A stretch of DNA of 22,671 nucleotides, from the NCBI GenBank assembly GCA_903868295.1, contig CAIPUQ010000311.1:1-22671 (forward strand). The letters are read 5' to 3'. Source of the stretch: an uncultured Roseiflexaceae bacterium. GTDB lineage: Bacteria; Chloroflexota; Chloroflexia; Chloroflexales; Roseiflexaceae. Both the position numbers and the translations under genes were made by a program. The notes beneath the pieces were generated by a model that was not told where the DNA came from, did no database searches, and saw only the letters and a program-made list of their open reading frames with translations. Every line of letters begins with the position of its first letter. Position 1 is the first letter of the stretch. Of this stretch, positions 1 through 7,257 are shown piece after piece.

Positions 1-315
1 CACCGTGATGCCCAACAAAATGGGGATAAACAGAATGCCCATCCATGGGATGACCAGTGCGGCGGCTTCGACAAAGCGTCGAATAATCAAGCCCCAGACG
101 CCGCTGGTGATGTGTTGCAGGGTGAGCAAAAACATGCTGCCTGCAGACAAGCCAAAGAAAAACAAGAAGGCAAACAGGTACGATTGGAGTACCTGGCTCG
201 TCGAGCTGACCGCAATACCCACCACAGTGAGTGCGAGTGCGGCGCCGCCGACGATATATGCACGCTTTTGGACGGAGTCAAAAGTCGTACGTAATTGATC
301 AGTCTGTTCTGCCAC
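1..315 (-). CDS. actF: Alternative complex III subunit ActF, N-terminal part (cut by window edge)
   Basis: This is the first 105 codons of an integral membrane protein that continues past the left edge. I start it at GTG 315-313 because AAGGA (plus 323-327) lies 7 nt upstream. The residues begin VAEQTDQLRTTFDSVQKRAY, and hydrophobic segments follow at about 20-38, 43-65 and 86-105. In the known act operon order the gene after the monohaem cytochrome is ActF, a second NrfD/PsrC-like 10-TM subunit related to ActC, which fits. Its role in the complex is structural, with a possible proton-path contribution (family knowledge, not visible here). It lies 54 nt downstream of actE, with a hairpin in the gap. 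Identity rests on position plus membrane character. Confidence 0.8.
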   Translation of the reverse strand, partial: MAEQTDQLRTTFDSVQKRAYIVGGAALALTVVGIAVSSTSQVLQSYLFAFLFFFGLSAGSMFLLTLQHITSGVWGLIIRRFVEAAALVIPWMGILFIPILLGITV

Positions 316-337
316 GGTTGTGTCCTTGCAGTTGGCA

Positions 338-358
338 CGGCCGAGGAATGCTCAGCCG
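338..358 (-). other. Intercistronic hairpin between actE and actF
   Basis: The minus-strand transcript can form an 8-base-pair stem (plus arms 338-345 CGGCCGAG and 351-358 CTCAGCCG, one G-U pair) with a 5-base loop, in the 54-nt gap after the actE stop and just before the actF ribosome binding site. No T-run follows, so it is not a standard intrinsic terminator. It could be an RNA-stability or processing element, or chance. Confidence 0.35.
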
Positions 359-369
359 CGCACTCACAC

Positions 370-1056
370 TTACTTCTGTGCTGGTGGGTTCTTTTGCATC
401 TCGCGAATGTACGCGATGATTGCCCAGCGATCATCGACGATCTGTATACGAAAGCCCGCAGGGAACATCGTATATTTCGGATTGTCAGCTGTCTCAGGCT
501 TGGTTGGGTCATACTTCAAGTTTGGTACCCCATGGGAAATTGCGTTGAAGTAGTAGCCATCTGGTGCCTGGTCGAGCGTGAAGGATTCGTTTGCGACGAC
601 TTTGCCCTTCAACTGGTCGACATAAAACAACGCTGGCATTTTCAAGCCGAGGCCGCCCTTCGAGATTGGCCCCGCTGCAGGTCCTTTGCCATTGCCTTTT
701 TCGCCGTGGCATGACGCACAGTAAATCTTGTAGCGTGCTTCACCACGTGCAAGGACATTTGCATCAATGGAGATCGGATTGGTGGTTACGTATGCGGCGG
801 TGGGGTCCCCACCTTCACGCCCGGTTGTGCGCGCGTCGATCTTGAGGCCCCCGCGGGAGACGGTGCCATCAATCAATGGACGTGCGGACGAACCGTTTGC
901 GAAGAAATCGCTCGCAGTCAGGGCTTTGTTCTTGGGCTGATCATACATGTCGAGGTGACATGCCGAAAAGAACAGCGCGAACAAGCCAAGTACCATGATT
1001 CGGGCGACCAATCGCCGAAGTGACGTTGCGGTTACTTGCATGTGCGGCTCACTCAC
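370..1056 (-). CDS. actE: Alternative complex III monohaem cytochrome c lipoprotein ActE
   Basis: This is a periplasmic-side electron-transfer subunit of alternative complex III. From the GTG start (228 aa) it has a basic n-region (R14, R15), a hydrophobic stretch (20-32) and a lipobox-like FSAC with Cys33, predicting a lipid-anchored protein. One haem c site is CASCH at 113-117, and Met197 in YTMFPAG is a plausible axial ligand. The ORF start at GTG 1056 overlaps the actD stop by 8 bases. An ATG at 1041-1039, 7 nt after that stop, gives 223 aa with the same signal peptide and is equally or more likely; neither has a strong ribosome binding site. The position after actD matches the usual operon order. 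Confidence 0.9.
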   Translation of the reverse strand: MSEPHMQVTATSLRRLVARIMVLGLFALFFSACHLDMYDQPKNKALTASDFFANGSSARPLIDGTVSRGGLKIDARTTGREGGDPTAAYVTTNPISIDANVLARGEARYKIYCASCHGEKGNGKGPAAGPISKGGLGLKMPALFYVDQLKGKVVANESFTLDQAPDGYYFNAISHGVPNLKYDPTKPETADNPKYTMFPAGFRIQIVDDRWAIIAYIREMQKNPPAQK

Positions 1057-1612
1057 TGAACTCGTTCACTGCAGTAGCTCCGAGCCCGGTGAGGATGCTC
1101 TTTGCCTTCGCAGCGTCGTATAAAGGATCACTCGTTTCGATACAGAGGAAGAAACCGTCCGTGGTTGCACGCTCGAACCCAGGTGCATTAAAGACCGGGT
1201 GATACGGCCGTGGGAAGCCACAGATCAGGAACAACCCAAAAACCGCGGCCAAGGCTGAGAACAAAACCATGCCTTCGAACGTGATTGGGATGAACGCAGG
1301 CCAGCTGAAGTGCGGGCGGCCGCCGATGTTCATGGGGTAGTCAACCAGGTTGACCCACGTCATGAATGCAAACAGTCCGCTCGAACCAGTCAACCCGCCG
1401 GCCAACACTAACCAAGGGAGGCGCGACGGTTTGTGACCAATGGCCACATCTAGGCCATGCACGGGAATAGGCGTGTATGCTTCGACTTTGGTATAGCCGG
1501 CATCACGAAGATGTTCTGCAGCATGGATGAGTGCAGATGAATCGGTAAACTCCGCCATAATCCCGTATGTGGCGGGTGCTTGCATTGCTGCTGTTGACGT
1601 TGCTTTAGACAT
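1049..1612 (-). CDS. actD: Alternative complex III subunit ActD (DUF3341 membrane protein)
   Basis: A 187-aa protein of the DUF3341/ActD family. The N-terminal cytoplasmic part (about 15-60) carries the family pattern YGIMAEF...A..LRDAGYTKVEAYTPIPVHGLD. Two transmembrane segments follow at about 66-90 and 112-134, then a soluble tail. ActD is a peripheral-plus-membrane subunit of alternative complex III with no cofactor. The ATG at 1612 has AGAGG (within plus 1618-1623) 5 nt upstream. It lies 46 nt after actC and overlaps the longer form of actE by 8 bases, so translation of the two is probably coupled. Confidence 0.93.
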   Translation of the reverse strand: MSKATSTAAMQAPATYGIMAEFTDSSALIHAAEHLRDAGYTKVEAYTPIPVHGLDVAIGHKPSRLPWLVLAGGLTGSSGLFAFMTWVNLVDYPMNIGGRPHFSWPAFIPITFEGMVLFSALAAVFGLFLICGFPRPYHPVFNAPGFERATTDGFFLCIETSDPLYDAAKAKSILTGLGATAVNEFSE

Positions 1613-1658
1613 GCATACCTCTCATAAGAACGGGTACGGAACGAATGTCCCGATACCG

Positions 1659-3077
1659 TTACGCGCCTGCGTGACCTGATTCTTCGTGATCTGCCGTGTG
1701 TGCAGTCGTCTTGTGCACCAAGTCGCGTACTTCGAAGATGGCAATCATCGGAATAAAACGAATGAAGAGCAAGAACAAGACAAAGAACAAGCCAAATGAG
1801 CCGATATACGTTGACCAGTCATAAAACGTAGGCGTATACGATGCCCATGACGACGGCAAGAAGTCACGATGGAGGCTCAAGACGATAATGACCCAGCGCT
1901 CGAACCACATACCCACATTGATCGCCATCGAGACGAAAAACAGGACGGGTAGGTTTTGTCGGAGTTTTTTGGACCACAACACCTGCGGAATGAGCACATT
2001 GAACAGAATCAACGACCAATATGACCATGCATAGGGGCCGGTGAATCGGTTGACAATCAAGTAGTACTCGTAGATGCTCGACGAATACCATGCATAAAAG
2101 ATTTCACCAAAGTACCCGTACGTGACAATCATGCCTGATGCAAGCATCACCTTGCTCATCACGTCGAAGTGCTTCATGGTGATTAGGCCTTGGAGCCCGA
2201 ACCATTTACGGATCGGAATCATCAGCACAATAACCATGGCGAATCCACAGTACACCGCGCCGGCGACAAAGTACGGTGGGAACACCGTGACGTGCCAACC
2301 GGGGAGCTGCGCGACTGCGAAGTCGAACGAAATGATTGAGTGCACGGACAACACTAGCGGAGTCGACAGACCTGCCAACAACAGAGATGCGACTTCGTAG
2401 CGCTGCCAATGTTTGGCGGCGCCGCGCCAGCCGAGGGAGGCCAAGCCGTAGAGGGTTTTGGCGATTGGGCTTGTGGAACGGTCCCGGAGCGTTGCAAGGT
2501 CAGGTACTAGCCCAACGAACCAGAACAACACCGATACGGTGGCGTAGGTCGAAATGGCGAACACGTCCCATTCCAATGGGCTACGGAACTGTGGCCACAT
2601 CCCCAACGTGCTTGGGTACGGCAAGAACCAGTAATCCAACCACGGACGACCCGTGTGGATCAGTGGATAAATACCTGCGCATGCCACAGCGAAAATCGTC
2701 ATGGCTTCGGCAGCACGGTTAATCGATGTACGCCAATCCTGACGGAACAGCAACAAGATTGCAGAAATCAAGGTCCCTGCGTGCCCGATGCCAATCCACC
2801 AGACGAAGTTGATGATGTCGAATCCCCATGCAACAGGGATGTTAATACCCCAGATACCGATACCCACGGTGAACAGTGTCGCCAGCGAGTAGAGGTACAG
2901 CATGAGCAGCAAACCAGCTGCCACAAAGCCAATGATCCATCCCACTGGTGTCTTGAGCACCGGGAAGAGAACGATATCACTGATTTTGGTAGTCACAGAG
3001 TTGAGCGATTGCCCCGGTGCCAACAGGCTATCGTATGTTTCGGTTACCGGGGGTTTGAGTTGCTTGGATGATTGCAT
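1659..3077 (-). CDS. actC: Alternative complex III quinol-binding membrane subunit ActC (NrfD/PsrC family)
   Basis: A 472-aa polytopic membrane protein of the NrfD/PsrC family. A conserved N-terminal amphipathic part (about 14-40) is followed by roughly ten hydrophobic segments from about 45 to 445 and a short hydrophilic His/Glu-rich tail. In alternative complex III this subunit holds the menaquinol-oxidation site facing the iron-sulfur clusters of ActB (family knowledge). Motifs seen include VWWIGIGHAGTLISA, IHTGRPW and MWFERW, all typical of the family. The ATG at 3077 has GGAG (plus 3084-3087) 6 nt upstream, and that site overlaps the actB stop codon. Only 3 nt separate the actB stop from this start, so translational coupling is likely. 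Confidence 0.95.
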   Translation of the reverse strand: MQSSKQLKPPVTETYDSLLAPGQSLNSVTTKISDIVLFPVLKTPVGWIIGFVAAGLLLMLYLYSLATLFTVGIGIWGINIPVAWGFDIINFVWWIGIGHAGTLISAILLLFRQDWRTSINRAAEAMTIFAVACAGIYPLIHTGRPWLDYWFLPYPSTLGMWPQFRSPLEWDVFAISTYATVSVLFWFVGLVPDLATLRDRSTSPIAKTLYGLASLGWRGAAKHWQRYEVASLLLAGLSTPLVLSVHSIISFDFAVAQLPGWHVTVFPPYFVAGAVYCGFAMVIVLMIPIRKWFGLQGLITMKHFDVMSKVMLASGMIVTYGYFGEIFYAWYSSSIYEYYLIVNRFTGPYAWSYWSLILFNVLIPQVLWSKKLRQNLPVLFFVSMAINVGMWFERWVIIVLSLHRDFLPSSWASYTPTFYDWSTYIGSFGLFFVLFLLFIRFIPMIAIFEVRDLVHKTTAHTADHEESGHAGA

Positions 3078-3080
3078 CTG

Positions 3081-6032
3081 CTACTCCGTCTTTCCACTGA
3101 ACTCGGGGTTCGGATTCGTCAGTCTGATCATGTAGCTCGTGCGTGGTTTGGTGTTGAGCGGATCAAGCATCGTGAACTTCGATTCGAGTGCTTTGAGCTG
3201 ACTGACACGAGCCGAAGCGTCGTTGATGTTGCCAAACACAATGGCTTGTGATGGGCAGGCCTGCTGACAGGCGCTGACCACTTGACCATCGGTGATTTCG
3301 CGACGTTCGCGGTCTGCGTCGATGCGTGCTTCGTTGATGCGCTGGACGCAGTACGTGCACTTTTCCATGACACCACGAACGCGGACCGTCACATCAGGAT
3401 TGCGTTGCAACTTGAGTGATGGGGTCTCTTCGTCGACGTATTGGAAGAAGTTGAAGCTACGTACTTTGTACGGGCAGTTGTTTGAGCAGTATTTGGTGCC
3501 GACACAACGATTGTAGACCATCGAATTGAGGCCTTCGTCATCGTGAACGGTTGCTGCAACTGGGCAAACAATCTCACACGGCGCGTGTTCGCAGTGCATA
3601 CACGCGACCGGGATTTGATAAATCGACGGGCTTTCGACATCGCCTGAGAAGTACGTATCGATGCGGATCCAGTGCATTTCGCGGCCGACCAAGACTTGCT
3701 CTTTGCCGACAATCGGGATGTTGTTTTCGGCTTGACACGCGACGACACAGGCATTACAGCCGTTGCAGGCGTTCAAGTCGATTTGCATGCCCCATTGGTA
3801 GCCCTTGGAGTAGTCGTATTCGGGGAAGAGCGAAATGATTTCGTGCTTCTTGTGACCCTCGTGATGCTCGGGATGCAAGAAATCTGCCAATGTTTTGGTT
3901 GGGTAGATGTCTTCGTCGCGACCTTCGAGATTGGTGTGCTCTTGGGTAGTGGCGAGTTTGTAGGTTTCGGTCGTCTTTTTGACTTCAAGCCCTGTGCCAT
4001 GCCACAGATTGTCGGAGCCGCGGAGCGTGTAGGCATTGAAGCCTACGCCGTCGCCGACCTTTCCTGCTTTGGTACGTCCAAAACCCAAGTGAACGACAAC
4101 GGTGTTGTCGGCTTGGCCGGGGACGATCCAAATCGGTGCTTTGACCGTTCGTCCTTGGAAGGACAATTCGACCACGTCGGTTGCAACAACGCCCAGAGAT
4201 TTGGCGGTTGCAGGACTCACCTGTGCCGCGTTGTCCCAGACGAGTTTGGTGATTGGTTTGGGCACTTCCTGGAGCCAACCATTATTGGCTGCAGAGCCGT
4301 CTCGGAGGGATGAATCGGCACGGAAGATGATTTCGAGACCTTCGACCACCGGCGTCGCAGTCGAAGCGATTGCACCACCGAGTGTCGCGGCAGAAGGAGC
4401 AGCGGCGCTCGCCTTGACAATCCCATCATGCAGGATGATTTGCCATTCTTTGTCGAACGCATACCCATCGGTGCCGAGGGCTGTCTTCCAATACGACTTG
4501 ACGAGGTCGTGACCGTTCGCAGTCATGTTGCCACTGAGCGCAGCCACTACTTCGAGAAGCGTTTTGCCTTCGTAAAGTGGAGCAATCAATGGTTGTTGGA
4601 TTGCAGCGGTACCGTCGAAGGCACGGCTGTCGCCCCAGCTTTCGAGGTAGTGTGCGCCATTGATATGCCAGGCTGCGCCTTCGGACGTCTCATCGGCGTA
4701 GAGGCCATGATGGACGACGGTGGCGACTTTGGCCAGGGCAGCTTTGACGTCGATGTCGCCGGGGGCGTTATAGACGATGTTGGCATCACTGATGACCAAC
4801 AACGAGACTGCGCCAGCGTTGATTTCGTCGACGAGTGCCTTGAGACCTGTGTTGCCCGTTGCTGCGGGAGCGACAGGTGCCGTGAATGTGACTGTTTTGC
4901 CCAGATTCCCGAGGGCATTGTTGATCGCCAAGACCAGAGCGTGTTGGGCCGCAGACTGTGTTTCGCCCGTGATGACAATTGATTTGCCTGCATTGGCTTT
5001 GAGGTCTGCAACGGCAGCTTTGACCCATGCGCTGGCTTTTTCGTCCAGTGCGGGGGCAGCAACGCCAGCAACACCCACACCTGCAGCAATGGCATCGGTC
5101 AAAGACGCGATCTCAGCTGCCCGTACGGCGAGGCGATGATCGGCCATGGTGCCCGTGTGGCTCGGAGTCGGTTCGGCTGCGTATAGCCGGTTCATTTTTG
5201 GCTTGGCAGTGGTAATGCGCCGTTTGTCGGCGAAGTCCCGACTATAGCGGATAGCTGTTGCACCGCTATGGGTGAAGTCGCTGTCGAGCGCAACCACGAT
5301 GTCTGCCTTGTTGAAGGCATACACGACGTTGGTTGCAGCACCGAGTGCTTGGGTTGCACCATCTACAGCGTTATCACCACTGATGGGGTCATACTGCACC
5401 CATTTGGTGCCTGCATACGTGCTCGTCAACGCTGCGATTGCGGCGCCGAGGCTCGGTGATGCGTTTGGCTCGCTCAAAATACGAATACCGCTACCACCGC
5501 TCTTTGCTGCGGCAGCGAGTGCTGCTGCGGCGTCAGCCCATGCAGACGGCTTGCCTGCATTGAGAACTTGCTGCGAGCGGTCCGGATCGTACATGGTCAA
5601 GATAGACGCTTGAATCCATGCATCGCTTGCACCCAAGCTTGCACCGTGGTCCGGGTTACCTTCGACTTTGGTCGGGCGACCTTCGTGGCTTTCGGCCAGA
5701 AGACCGATACCAAAGCCTTGGACGGTCATTGAAGTGGCGTAGTACAGCGACCGACCAGGGATGACTTGCTCTGGCTGACGCACATAGGGAACAATCACTT
5801 CTTGGGGTTGTTTGATGGCGAACTGACAGCCTGCCAATGTCGACAGGGCCATCGAAGCACCCATCAGCTTGAGGAACGACCGTCGGGTCACGGGATCACG
5901 CAACTCGGCCGCCTCACGGGGGAATTCCCGATCAAGGCGAGCCTGGAACTCGGACGACTGTGCGAGTTCGTCGAGACTACGCCAGTAGCCGCGCCCGCTG
6001 TTCGTCTGAATGTCGAGTGTTTCTTTGCTCAT
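3081..6032 (-). CDS. actB: Alternative complex III iron-sulfur/molybdopterin-fold subunit ActB
   Basis: A 983-aa fusion of a molybdopterin-oxidoreductase-like domain (about 75-700) and a C-terminal NrfC/PsrB-like ferredoxin domain (about 760-960). The N-terminus has a Tat motif, RRSFLKLMG (R50-R51), and then LAGC with Cys69, suggesting export in folded form and possible lipidation. The ferredoxin part shows CxxCxxCxxxC, CxxCxxxxCxxxC, a third site CVGTKYCSNNC that lacks one cysteine, and a split CxxC...CxxxC site. This predicts three [4Fe-4S] and one [3Fe-4S] cluster. In studied ActB proteins the first domain holds no molybdenum. It passes electrons from the ActC quinol site to the haems. It lies 18 nt after actA and 3 nt before actC. 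Confidence 0.96.
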   Translation of the reverse strand: MSKETLDIQTNSGRGYWRSLDELAQSSEFQARLDREFPREAAELRDPVTRRSFLKLMGASMALSTLAGCQFAIKQPQEVIVPYVRQPEQVIPGRSLYYATSMTVQGFGIGLLAESHEGRPTKVEGNPDHGASLGASDAWIQASILTMYDPDRSQQVLNAGKPSAWADAAAALAAAAKSGGSGIRILSEPNASPSLGAAIAALTSTYAGTKWVQYDPISGDNAVDGATQALGAATNVVYAFNKADIVVALDSDFTHSGATAIRYSRDFADKRRITTAKPKMNRLYAAEPTPSHTGTMADHRLAVRAAEIASLTDAIAAGVGVAGVAAPALDEKASAWVKAAVADLKANAGKSIVITGETQSAAQHALVLAINNALGNLGKTVTFTAPVAPAATGNTGLKALVDEINAGAVSLLVISDANIVYNAPGDIDVKAALAKVATVVHHGLYADETSEGAAWHINGAHYLESWGDSRAFDGTAAIQQPLIAPLYEGKTLLEVVAALSGNMTANGHDLVKSYWKTALGTDGYAFDKEWQIILHDGIVKASAAAPSAATLGGAIASTATPVVEGLEIIFRADSSLRDGSAANNGWLQEVPKPITKLVWDNAAQVSPATAKSLGVVATDVVELSFQGRTVKAPIWIVPGQADNTVVVHLGFGRTKAGKVGDGVGFNAYTLRGSDNLWHGTGLEVKKTTETYKLATTQEHTNLEGRDEDIYPTKTLADFLHPEHHEGHKKHEIISLFPEYDYSKGYQWGMQIDLNACNGCNACVVACQAENNIPIVGKEQVLVGREMHWIRIDTYFSGDVESPSIYQIPVACMHCEHAPCEIVCPVAATVHDDEGLNSMVYNRCVGTKYCSNNCPYKVRSFNFFQYVDEETPSLKLQRNPDVTVRVRGVMEKCTYCVQRINEARIDADRERREITDGQVVSACQQACPSQAIVFGNINDASARVSQLKALESKFTMLDPLNTKPRTSYMIRLTNPNPEFSGKTE

Positions 6033-6050
6033 TGTCTGCTTCGTCTCGCT

Positions 6051-6740
6051 CTATCGGTGGCAGATCGAACAGTTGGTCAACTGTGACGATGTACGGATGT
6101 TCAGGTCTTTCTTCAACTTCAACCCTTGTGCGATTTGGTCAGCAGGCGGGGTCCATGCAGTGTTGAAGATTTCGGATTGTGGTCGCAAGAACTTTTCAGG
6201 AGCACGGTGACAATTCAGACACCAGCTCATGTAGAGTGCCTCGGTTTTGTAGACGACTGCCATTGAGGCAATATTGCCGTGACACGTCGAACAGCCGACG
6301 CCCTTGGCGACGTGGATGCTGTGATTGAAGTATACAAACTTGGGTAAGTCGTTGACTTTGTTCCACTGCACCGGCTCGTCTTTTTCATAGCTGTTGCGTA
6401 TGTATTCGAGCTTTGGGCTCTTGGGCAAAATCTGCGCGTGACAACCCATGCAAGTCTCGGTCGGAGGAATGTTGGCATTGCTCGAAATCTCGACGCCTGT
6501 GTGGCAATAGCGACAGTCCAACTTCAACCCGCCCACGTGCAATTGGTGACTGTAGCCACCTGCACCTGGGATGTTCCCTGCTGGTTGGACCTTCGCATGG
6601 GCTACACCGACATCCCGAACCCAGTCGGAACGTGTGTAGTACCACCACGTTGCGGTAAGCAACGCCAGGATCACGGGGATCCCTACGAAGATACCTAACC
6701 TGACGATGGTGTTCGTTCGTCGATTAAATACCTGTGCCAT
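6051..6740 (-). CDS. actA: Alternative complex III pentahaem cytochrome c ActA
   Basis: A 229-aa membrane-anchored multihaem cytochrome. One N-terminal transmembrane helix (about 13-35) is followed by a periplasmic domain with five CxxCH haem sites: CRYCH 76-80, CMGCH 97-101, CSTCH 150-154, CLNCH 174-178 and CSICH 224-228. The last site ends one residue before the stop. Extra histidines (His65, His68, His140, His143) could be axial ligands. It is the electron exit module of alternative complex III, handing electrons to a soluble carrier or an oxidase. The ATG at 6740 has AAAGG (plus 6747-6751) 6 nt upstream. It is the first gene of the operon, with about 500 nt of leader before it. Confidence 0.96.
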   Translation of the reverse strand: MAQVFNRRTNTIVRLGIFVGIPVILALLTATWWYYTRSDWVRDVGVAHAKVQPAGNIPGAGGYSHQLHVGGLKLDCRYCHTGVEISSNANIPPTETCMGCHAQILPKSPKLEYIRNSYEKDEPVQWNKVNDLPKFVYFNHSIHVAKGVGCSTCHGNIASMAVVYKTEALYMSWCLNCHRAPEKFLRPQSEIFNTAWTPPADQIAQGLKLKKDLNIRTSSQLTNCSICHR

Positions 6741-6823
6741 CTGGTACCTTTCTACAGTGAATTGACACCAAACATCACAACGAGTAGCGTCTGCTTCTCA
6801 TCTGATATTCATGCCCCTGTCCT

Positions 6824-6846
6824 CTCATACGCATCCGGCATATGAG
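6824..6846. repeat. Short inverted repeat upstream of actA
   Basis: CTCATA (6824-6829) and TATGAG (6841-6846) form a perfect 6-base inverted repeat separated by 11 bases, about 85-105 nt before the actA start. The size and spacing would suit a dimeric DNA-binding regulator, but such repeats are common by chance. Confidence 0.25.
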
Positions 6847-7034
6847 TTAGATCTCCACACCCGACCACACTTTCTCACGAAACTGCTTCGAGCCTGCAAG
6901 ATTAATCCATACGTCTTCGTTTATTTTATCACAATACTGTGGTGTGGGTAGGAATTTTTGGTGATCTTTGTCTCGGTTCTCCTCACTCTGATGATGTATT
7001 TTGATATTTAACACACAAAAAACTGTTTATTCTC

Positions 7035-7046
7035 ATATTGCAATAT
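7035..7046. promoter_or_regulatory. Perfect 12-base palindrome ATATTGCAATAT (candidate operator)
   Basis: The sequence ATATTGCAATAT reads the same on both strands and sits in the AT-rich block of the act leader, about 295 nt before the actA start. It is flanked by TCTC on both sides in direct orientation. It resembles the symmetrical sites of dimeric repressors or activators. I cannot assign a regulator. Confidence 0.35.
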
Positions 7047-7068
7047 TCTCGTTCCTCCGTCGTCCTGT

Positions 7069-7084
7069 TGCGCCGAAGGGCGCA
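7069..7084. other. Small GC hairpin in the act leader
   Basis: TGCGCC and GGCGCA (7069-7074 and 7079-7084) pair perfectly around a GAAG loop. There is no adjacent T-run on either strand, so it is not a typical terminator. It could be a structural element of the leader RNA if transcription starts upstream of it. Confidence 0.25.
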
Positions 7085-7202
7085 CACACGGTGAATTCAA
7101 GCCACAAACCAGTATTCTGTCTGTCGATACCATCGAGCGCTGTGCACCGGGGTGACTTTTTTGGGCGAGTTCGCAAGGTGTGTGGTTCGCATTTGACGGC
7201 AA

Positions 7203-7231
7203 TGAAAAGCCCCCTCTGCACGCAGAGGGGG
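7203..7231 (-). terminator. Intrinsic terminator of the Gfo/Idh oxidoreductase gene
   Basis: A perfect 9-base-pair stem (plus 7210-7218 CCCCCTCTG with 7223-7231 CAGAGGGGG) closes a 4-base loop. On the minus strand it is followed by CTTTTC, and it lies 26 nt after the stop of the oxidoreductase gene. This geometry fits a Rho-independent terminator and separates this transcript from the act operon. Confidence 0.8.
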
Positions 7232-7257
7232 TGAAGAGAGTACTTTTACGCTGACGG

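Larger units (their letters stand above)
6741..7202 (-). promoter_or_regulatory. Long non-coding leader/promoter region of the act operon
   Basis: No convincing gene lies here: the minus-strand reading frames at 7008-7409 and 7033-7221 lack family signatures, and one overlaps the real gene downstream. Since the upstream gene ends in a terminator at 7203-7231, the act promoter must be inside this stretch. The part from about 6900 to 7050 is clearly AT-richer than the surroundings. Weak sigma-70-like hexamers occur on the minus strand, for example TTGTGA followed 17 nt later by TATGGA (plus 6911-6939), but none is close to consensus. The stretch also contains a 12-base palindrome at 7035-7046 and small inverted repeats, listed separately. 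Confidence 0.5.

Noticed and set aside
3292..5613. Many long open frames on the plus strand across the act operon, for example 3672-4313 and 4428-4982
   Set aside because: They are shadows of actB codon usage on the opposite strand, with no family motifs and no ribosome binding sites.
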